Source of the DNA: an uncultured bacterium | GTDB taxonomy: Bacteria > Patescibacteriota > Microgenomatia > UBA1406 > GWC2-37-13 | Direction of reading: 5' to 3' | Length of the DNA stretch: 9,726 nt | NCBI GenBank assembly: GCA_937914905.1 | Contig: CALESU010000141.1 | Coordinates: forward strand, 1 to 9,726 | Part shown: positions 5,291 to 9,726 of the stretch, in pieces | How the letters are laid out: the number at the start of each line of letters is the position of its first letter | Numbering within the stretch: position 1 is the first letter of the stretch | Position numbers and translations under genes: made by a program | The notes under the pieces: generated by a model | What the model saw: only the letters and a program-made list of their open reading frames with translations | Databases searched by the model: none | Told to the model about the DNA's origin: nothing

Positions 5291-6367
5291 ATGAATCGTC
5301 CATACCTCATTATTCCTGAACTTGTCGAACAACCCACGTGGGGTGGAGATTACATCGCAAAACTAAAAGGGTGGCAGGGTCGGTTTGGGTTGGATTCGCT
5401 AAAAATTGGGCAAAGTTATGAGTTGTGGGGGAAATCAAAGCTCGCAACAGATATTTTCGATTCTCAAGATCTCCGTTTTGGACCTTCGTACGAATCGTTA
5501 CCGTTTGAAAAAGTCGCCAATGTTCTTGGCCCAGGCGAAACCATGCCCCTTTTGATAAAGATCAATCAAGCTTTGGGGAATTCGTTTCAACTTCATATCA
5601 AACCAGAAACAAAAAGTGATCGGTGGCTGCCTAAACCTGAATCGTGGTATTTTTTGGAAAAAGGATTTATTAGCTTGGGTATTCGCCCAGAGACCGATCA
5701 AGAAGAGTATCGACAAACCTGTTTGGCGATTGACCAATTCATGCACACATTGAGCGCCGACATCTCTGTGGGGAAATTGACCCTTGAGGAAGGGCGTGTA
5801 AAAGCACGTGAGTTTATCCATACAAAGAATCCCTGGCGATTTGTAAACACTTACGAGACGAATAAATATGATTTGATTGATCTATCTATGGGCGCAGTCC
5901 ATCATTCCTGGGAGGAAAATAGGGATATTTCTCCCGAGGGCAATATTGTGTTTGAGGTTCAGCTTGATTCTTCGGACGACGAGGCAACTATACGTAGTTT
6001 TGATCAAGGAAAAATTAAGGATGATGGCACGGTGCGAACCCTTGCCATTGATGAGTATTTTAAACACTTGGATACTGACCCAGAGCACAATACGATTGAG
6101 TATATGAAACGGTCAAAAGAGGGAGAAAAGCTTTTGAGAACACGGTTTTATTCTGTAGATTTACTTGAATTATCCGCGCCTCGAACGATACAAATGAAAC
6201 AATCGTTTCATCACTTATATGTGCGAGATGGAGCGGTTGAAATACGCGCACATGACGTGACTGTCCGAGTGGCAAAAGGACACTCTTGCTTTGTCCCTTC
6301 ATCAGTCGGAAGCTATTTAATTGTGCCACAAAATCAGAACTCTACCCTTATCCAAACATTTTTATAA
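5291..6367 (+). CDS. manA: Class I mannose-6-phosphate isomerase-like protein (cupin, zinc-dependent)
   Basis: 358 residues, close to the usual 300-390 of type I phosphomannose isomerases. Visible family landmarks, in order: WGG at 17-19, MPLLIKI (85-91), the zinc-site strand QLHIKP with Q100 and H102, PESWYFLEKG with E117 (116-125), and GAVHHSWEE (201-209), where H204 fits the last zinc ligand. VFEVQ then ATIRSFDQGK follows, matching the EIQ/YRVYD pattern. Q100, H102, E117 and H204 thus give a complete predicted metal site. The C-terminal ~280-358 is a second cupin-like sheet. The known reaction is mannose-6-P to fructose-6-P interconversion. The next gene, glucose-6-phosphate isomerase, starts 15 bases later, so the pair links glucose-, fructose- and mannose-6-P. 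Divergence: the family's usual terminal Arg near residue 241 reads as Lys. Substrate preference could therefore differ. Start supported by the leaderless promoter at 5254-5282. Confidence 0.8.
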   Translation: MNRPYLIIPELVEQPTWGGDYIAKLKGWQGRFGLDSLKIGQSYELWGKSKLATDIFDSQDLRFGPSYESLPFEKVANVLGPGETMPLLIKINQALGNSFQLHIKPETKSDRWLPKPESWYFLEKGFISLGIRPETDQEEYRQTCLAIDQFMHTLSADISVGKLTLEEGRVKAREFIHTKNPWRFVNTYETNKYDLIDLSMGAVHHSWEENRDISPEGNIVFEVQLDSSDDEATIRSFDQGKIKDDGTVRTLAIDEYFKHLDTDPEHNTIEYMKRSKEGEKLLRTRFYSVDLLELSAPRTIQMKQSFHHLYVRDGAVEIRAHDVTVRVAKGHSCFVPSSVGSYLIVPQNQNSTLIQTFL

Positions 6368-6382
6368 TTCACCCACCAACTT

Positions 6383-7672
6383 ATGCAGTTTTTGTATCAA
6401 AATACCACAACTCTTGATGACGCAAGCATTCTTACGACTGCCGAATCTCTCGATGAATACAGTGAGAAGATCGCCGCTGTAATTTCATCAAGCTCATACG
6501 ATGAACCCGAATGCACGGTGAATCTCCCCACAGACGCAAGCATTCTTTCCGCGGTTCAACGCATGGTCGAAAAGAAGAAAACACCACAAATGAAGTATGT
6601 GATTGTGATTGGAATTGGGGGATCCAATTTGGGTACAAAGGCGGTATACGACGCTCTTTGGGGACATTATGATGGACTCGAGCCCCATCGTTTTCCTAAA
6701 ATACTCTTTTTAGATACTCAGGACGAGCGGATTTTGACAAAAACCATTTCGCTTCTTTCCTCATGTGAATCCCCCGACGAATTTGTGATCAATGTAATTA
6801 GTAAATCTGGGGGAACCACGGAAACAATGGCAAATTTAGAGACTCTCTCCCCTGCCCTTTTGAGCCGATTTGGCGACATTACTTCTCGCATGGTGTTTAC
6901 TACTGTTGAAAACTCCGCCATGCATAAAAAGGCTCAAGAAAAAGGCGTTGACGTGCTCTTTATGCCTGAGATGGTGGGAGGAAGGTACTCTATTTTTTCA
7001 ACTGTTGGACTCTTTCCTTTGGCTCTCGTGGGGGTAAATATTGAACAGTTGAGAAAAGGTGCGGAGAATATGCGGGATATTTGCGGGAATAAATCGCTCG
7101 CCTTAGAAAATCCCGCAAAGATTTCCGCTTCTCTATTATATCTTCTCTCCCTTCAGGGGAAGAAAATAAACGACAATTTCATATTTTTACCCCAGTTGGA
7201 ATCGATGGGAAAGTGGTACCGACAACTTATGGGAGAAAGTATCGGAAAAGAAGGGAAGGGGATTACTCCAACTGTATCTATGGGTTCTGTAGACCTGCAC
7301 TCAGTGGCGCAGTTGTATTTGGAAGGACCCAATGACAAAACTACTACATTTATTACCGGTGGATCGCCTCTTGCGGATGTGAACGTACCAGATAAATTGA
7401 CGTACGGGATTGTGCCCGTAATCCAAGGGAAGCGTATTTTTGACATTATGCAATCGATTGTTGGAGGGACTTTGATTGCGTACAAAAATCAAAAACGGGC
7501 ATATATGCACGTGGTTTTTGTAAAAATAAATGAAGAATTATTAGGGGAGTTTATGCAGTTTAAAATGCTCGAAATGATGTATTTAGGGAAATTATTAGAG
7601 GTGAATACGTTTGATCAACCTGGGGTAGAGTTGTACAAGGTTGAGACCAAGAAATTGCTAGAAAGGGTGTAA
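6383..7672 (+). CDS. pgi: Glucose-6-phosphate isomerase
   Basis: 429 residues, in the range of the short bacterial form (~430-450) and shorter than the ~550-residue E. coli/eukaryotic form. SIS-fold landmarks: GIGGSNLG (77-84), the phosphate-binding loop SKSGGTTET (140-148), and PGI signature GGRYSIFSTVG (199-209) with R201. GES with E285 is the catalytic base, DLHSV holds H306, and the C-terminal FDQPGVELYK has the active-site K419. All key residues are present, so the enzyme should be active in the cytoplasm. It interconverts glucose-6-P and fructose-6-P. It sits 15 bases downstream of the mannose-6-P isomerase gene and is very likely co-transcribed. The bases before its ATG (ACCCACCAACTT) contain no Shine-Dalgarno. 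Its stop is followed within 2-30 bases by a boundary repeat and the convergent reductase gene, with no evident terminator hairpin. Confidence 0.95.
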   Translation: MQFLYQNTTTLDDASILTTAESLDEYSEKIAAVISSSSYDEPECTVNLPTDASILSAVQRMVEKKKTPQMKYVIVIGIGGSNLGTKAVYDALWGHYDGLEPHRFPKILFLDTQDERILTKTISLLSSCESPDEFVINVISKSGGTTETMANLETLSPALLSRFGDITSRMVFTTVENSAMHKKAQEKGVDVLFMPEMVGGRYSIFSTVGLFPLALVGVNIEQLRKGAENMRDICGNKSLALENPAKISASLLYLLSLQGKKINDNFIFLPQLESMGKWYRQLMGESIGKEGKGITPTVSMGSVDLHSVAQLYLEGPNDKTTTFITGGSPLADVNVPDKLTYGIVPVIQGKRIFDIMQSIVGGTLIAYKNQKRAYMHVVFVKINEELLGEFMQFKMLEMMYLGKLLEVNTFDQPGVELYKVETKKLLERV

Positions 7673-7673
7673 T

Positions 7674-7709
7674 TACCGCATATATCCCGCGTTATTCCCG
7701 CTTATTCCC
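7674..7709 (+). repeat. Boundary repeat copy A
   Basis: Successive ~10-11-bp units (ATATCCCGC, TTATTCCCGC, TTATTCCC) between two convergent genes. It overlaps the last codons of the reductase, so the repeat supplies its stop (TGG GAA TAA). It aligns with copies B and C without gaps in the core and in the same orientation, with a shared TATTCCCGC core. Confidence 0.65.
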
Positions 7710-8586
7710 AAACCCAATCATGTATGGGAACAGCTGGCGACGTGTTTAGCTGATGGGGGAATGCAGTGCGAATAAGCTCGATATCGTTTGGGTCCATATA
7801 CCAACCTATTCCTCCAAGATTTTCCTTTAAGTGAGTTTTGTTTCTTGTCATAGAGATAGTAACTACATTTTGTTGAGAAACAAGCCAATTAATCGCAAGT
7901 TGAATCAGTGTTTTGTCGTATTTTTTCATGACTGATTGAAGGATTTTGTCATGTACTTGAGTAAATATCCCTTTTTCGAGTGGGCGCCATGCGATAAGCA
8001 TAACATCATTATTTTGACAAAAAGTAAGGATTTTTTTATGTTCAACTTCTCGGACGAGCATATTGTAATGCAATTGGTTTGCAACTATTTTATATGGGGT
8101 GAGTTGTTGTGCTTTCTCAAACTGTGCAACTGAAAAATTACTCACCCCCATATGTTTTACGAGTCCCGACTTAACAAGGTGATCCATACCTCGCATTGTT
8201 TCTTGTATGGGTATTTCTTTGGTTGGCCCATGCAATAAATAAAGGTCCACATAGTGTGTATTTAAGCGTTTAAGTGAGTTCTCGATCGCACGAGCCATAC
8301 CATCATAGGTTTGATTTGCTTCAGCAACTTTTGAGGTGAGAATAAGCTTGGTTCGATCATGATGGGCGAGAACCTTTCCAATAAGTGTTTCCGTGTATCC
8401 TTCAGCGTATTTTTCAGCAGTATCAATATGAAGAATTCCCTCTTGTATTGCGCCTTCGATTGCTTCTAAGTCACGTGTGTCGTCATTTTGAGGGTCTTGT
8501 TGCATCGCTCCACCCATCATCCACGTTCCCAAACCAAGTTCTGGGAGTGAAAAACCCGATTTAAGAGATTTAAGAGCAATTTTCAT
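7702..8586 (-). CDS. Aldo/keto reductase
   Basis: 294 residues, a normal length for the family, cytoplasmic (beta/alpha)8 barrel. The catalytic tetrad is complete: D55 and Y60 (HIDTAEKYAEG), K86 (LTSKV) and H119 (LLHGP). MGVSNFS (146-152) and NQLHYN (170-175) are standard barrel strands, and SMTRNK (245-250) fits the NADP(H)-binding segment. Such enzymes reduce aldehydes, ketones or keto-sugars; the sequence does not say which substrate. The family resemblance is to the prokaryotic AKR5-like or general group, only by overall pattern. The ATG at 8586 is 8 bases after a TATAAT, so the mRNA is probably leaderless. It is bounded on both sides by copies A and B of a repeat, and the transporter gene upstream (EamA) ends 58 bases before its start. 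Confidence 0.92.
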   Translation of the reverse strand: MKIALKSLKSGFSLPELGLGTWMMGGAMQQDPQNDDTRDLEAIEGAIQEGILHIDTAEKYAEGYTETLIGKVLAHHDRTKLILTSKVAEANQTYDGMARAIENSLKRLNTHYVDLYLLHGPTKEIPIQETMRGMDHLVKSGLVKHMGVSNFSVAQFEKAQQLTPYKIVANQLHYNMLVREVEHKKILTFCQNNDVMLIAWRPLEKGIFTQVHDKILQSVMKKYDKTLIQLAINWLVSQQNVVTISMTRNKTHLKENLGGIGWYMDPNDIELIRTAFPHQLNTSPAVPIHDWVWE

Positions 8587-8594
8587 ATGAGATT

Positions 8595-8605
8595 ATTATA
8601 TTATA
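8595..8605 (-). promoter_or_regulatory. Overlapping -10 boxes of the reductase promoter
   Basis: Two overlapping TATAAT hexamers on the minus strand (8605-8600 and 8600-8595). The nearer one is 8 bases before the ATG at 8586. No recognisable -35 is present. Instead the repeat units of copy B occupy that region, so they may act as an upstream activator site. Confidence 0.5.
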
Positions 8606-8640
8606 TCCCGCATATATTCCGCAGTATTCCCGCAATTTTC
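8604..8640 (+). repeat. Boundary repeat copy B
   Basis: Units TATCCCGC, ATATTCCGC and GTATTCCCGC, then AATTTTC, filling the gap between the transporter stop and the reductase promoter. It shares GCAGTATTCCCGC with copy C exactly, and CATATAT with copy A. Confidence 0.65.
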
Positions 8641-8644
8641 TATT

Positions 8645-9529
8645 TCATTTTAGTTTCTTTTTTTCTTTTGGATCTGTTGATGCCAGTTTTGCGCCCAATA
8701 CAGCTAAAATACCACCCACCATAAATAGGGGAGTGATTTGTTCTTGTAAGATAATGAGTGCGAAAAGTGAGGTGAAAATGGGTTGTAAAAACACAAACAG
8801 TGTCGCTGAGAGGGTGGAGCTTATTTGGAGAGATTTTTGATACACCACGTAAAATAAAGCGGTTCCTAAAACTCCATTAAATACTGATGCTAAGATATGA
8901 AATGAGGTTATTTTGGATGGATCTCCTTCGTTAATATATGACAATATCCCTAAGGGTAAGGATAAGATGAGTGAACTAAATGCAAGAAAAAAGCTGAGAA
9001 CAAGGGGAGAAATGGTGTGTGAAGTTTGGATTTTTTTCGAAAGTTCGCTGTAGGCAAAAAATGATACCGCCGCAATCATAATGAGGAGATTCCCTCCCAA
9101 ACTACCGAGTGAGTTTTTTTGAAGAACGGGTAAAAGGACCACGGTAGCAACACCTAAAAAACCAATACTTACCCCCAACCATTGGTGTGTTGAAAGCTTT
9201 TTCCCTTTACTTGTTGCAAAAATCGCCGCCATGAGGGGAACTGATGCGTAAATTAGGGGGGTGACAGATGCGGTGGTAACATTGAGAGCTATAAATAATA
9301 AAATGGGGTTTGCACTTCCCACAAGGGATATGAGTATGAGTTTTTTAACAAGATTTTTGTCGAAAGATAGTTTTCCGAATACAAAAGGGATTAAGCAAAG
9401 TGATGCGAAGAAGAATCGGATTGAATTGAGGGTAAAAGAAGGAAATACTTCCAAACCAAATTTCGCAAGCACAGGAACGGCTCCACCCAATGCAGCGGCA
9501 ATAAGCGCATACCAAAAAGACATACTCAT
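8645..9529 (-). CDS. EamA/DMT-superfamily membrane transporter
   Basis: 300 residues if read from the ATG at 9547, 294 from the ATG chosen here. It has about ten hydrophobic helices and two EamA repeats (~10-140 and ~150-290 in the longer numbering). The typical end of repeat two is clear: LFVFLQPIFTSLFALIILQEQ, here split as FLQPIFTSLFALIILQE and GGILAVLGAKLA, and repeat one has the matching TPLIYASVPLMAAIF. A Lys-rich cytoplasmic tail closes it (EKKKLK). The family exports or imports small metabolites such as amino acids or nucleotide-type compounds; the substrate cannot be read from sequence. Start: TATAAT at 9544-9539 lies inside the first codons of the longer form, making 9529 (or 9523, which has GGGAG 9 bases upstream) more likely. 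The gene is flanked by repeat copies B and C. Confidence 0.85.
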   Translation of the reverse strand: MSMSFWYALIAAALGGAVPVLAKFGLEVFPSFTLNSIRFFFASLCLIPFVFGKLSFDKNLVKKLILISLVGSANPILLFIALNVTTASVTPLIYASVPLMAAIFATSKGKKLSTHQWLGVSIGFLGVATVVLLPVLQKNSLGSLGGNLLIMIAAVSFFAYSELSKKIQTSHTISPLVLSFFLAFSSLILSLPLGILSYINEGDPSKITSFHILASVFNGVLGTALFYVVYQKSLQISSTLSATLFVFLQPIFTSLFALIILQEQITPLFMVGGILAVLGAKLASTDPKEKKKLK

Positions 9530-9538
9530 ATTCTCCCG

Positions 9539-9544
9539 ATTATA
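9539..9544 (-). promoter_or_regulatory. -10 box of the EamA transporter promoter
   Basis: TATAAT, 9 bases before the ATG at 9529, just downstream of repeat copy C. An alternative TATACT at 9565-9560 lies within the repeat, 12 bases before the ATG at 9547, so the start remains open between the two. Confidence 0.45.
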
Positions 9545-9552
9545 CATTTATT

Positions 9553-9590
9553 ATTCCCGAGTATATCCCGCAGTATTCCCGCTTATTTTC
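9553..9590 (+). repeat. Boundary repeat copy C
   Basis: Units ATTCCCGA, GTATATCCCGC and AGTATTCCCGC, then TTATTTTC, between the transporter and the next minus-strand gene. It is in the same orientation as copies A and B and is the longest regular copy. A further TTCTCCCG occurs at ~9532-9539. Confidence 0.65.
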
Positions 9591-9616
9591 GTGTAATTTC
9601 TTGTTGAAATGGAGAC

Positions 9617-9726
9617 CTATGGGAGAGGGTCTTCTTTTTTAGCCTGTTCTTTTGAGCTACTTAAGTAATGAGGGCGAATATATTCATGTATGATTGTTTC
9701 GACGAATAGGAATAAGGGAACGGCCA
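9617..9726 (-). CDS. C-terminal fragment of a protein entering from the right edge
   Basis: One minus-strand frame is open from the right edge to a TAG at 9619-9617, giving 35 residues: a hydrophobic start (AVPLFLFVETII), then HEYIRPHYLSSS and a charged tail (KEQAKKEDPLP). The other two minus frames have early stops. The composition fits a membrane protein's last helix and cytoplasmic tail. The start is outside the window and no family can be assigned. Confidence 0.5.
   Translation of the reverse strand, partial: AVPLFLFVETIIHEYIRPHYLSSSKEQAKKEDPLP

Noticed and set aside
5498..5821. 107-residue minus-strand frame within the mannose-6-P isomerase-like gene
   Set aside because: The plus-strand protein shows a coherent metal site and family motifs across this interval, so this is a shadow.
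6363..6368. TATAAT before the glucose-6-phosphate isomerase start
   Set aside because: It is formed by the last codons and stop of the upstream gene, has no -35 match and lies 14 bases from the ATG. An operon with the preceding gene is the simpler reading.
7674..9590. CRISPR array or integron attC interpretation of the boundary repeats
   Set aside because: Only three copies spaced ~930-950 bases apart with genes between, no dyad symmetry, no integrase or cas gene in the window.
9611..9640. Plus-strand hairpin GGAGACC / GGTCTTC followed by six T, like an intrinsic terminator
   Set aside because: No plus-strand gene ends here. The T run is the complement of Lys codons in the C-terminal tail of the minus-strand partial gene, so it is probably coincidental.

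Overview
The window reads as a compact chromosome segment of a candidate-phyla-radiation (Patescibacteria) bacterium, most likely Microgenomates-like. This is an inference from gene types: a VirB2/T4SS-type pilin with a Cys-rich N-terminus, a coiled-coil plus SpoIID wall protein, a decaprenyl-phosphate phosphoribosyltransferase-type UbiA protein, very short intergenic spaces and almost no Shine-Dalgarno sequences. No rRNA, tRNA, CRISPR array, transposase or phage gene was seen, and no stretch above 300 bases lacks a gene.

Layout. Positions 1-941 (-) hold the N-terminal 313 residues of a secreted coiled-coil/SpoIID protein. It is divergent from 1011-2060 (+), a secreted Cys-rich protein with a VirB2-like two-helix pilin segment and a C-terminal domain that looks like a calcium-dependent carbohydrate-binding module. 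That gene converges, with overlapping stop codons, on a small operon (3358-2057, -) of a four-helix membrane protein and a UbiA-family prenyl-phosphate phosphoribosyltransferase. Next are two (-) genes: a membrane-anchored surface protein with Thr/Pro stalks and duplicated four-Cys modules (start corrected to a GTG at 5217) and, 5 bases downstream, a small anchored protein. Divergent from these is a (+) pair of sugar-phosphate isomerases: class I mannose-6-phosphate isomerase-like (5291-6367) and glucose-6-phosphate isomerase (6383-7672). The right end carries (-) genes for an aldo/keto reductase and an EamA transporter, then the last 35 residues of another (-) gene that enters from the right edge.

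How they fit. Most products act at or supply the cell envelope: wall-associated proteins, a pilin-like protein, a polyprenyl-phosphate pentose donor enzyme, and interconversion of glucose-6-P, fructose-6-P and mannose-6-P, which feeds both glycolysis and mannose-nucleotide supply for glycans.

The most notable non-coding signals are three. (1) Promoters have -10 boxes only 6-9 bases before the start codon, implying leaderless mRNAs. The clearest case is at 5215-5291, where two divergent promoters have directly abutting -35 boxes. (2) A ~37-bp element built from ~11-bp (T)ATTCCCGC units occurs three times in the same orientation, exactly at the boundaries of the reductase and transporter genes. 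(3) A G-quadruplex motif lies opposite the Thr/Pro-rich coding region. I did not find a convincing undescribed defence or mobile system. The best candidates for novelty are the boundary repeats and the pilin/carbohydrate-binding fusion.
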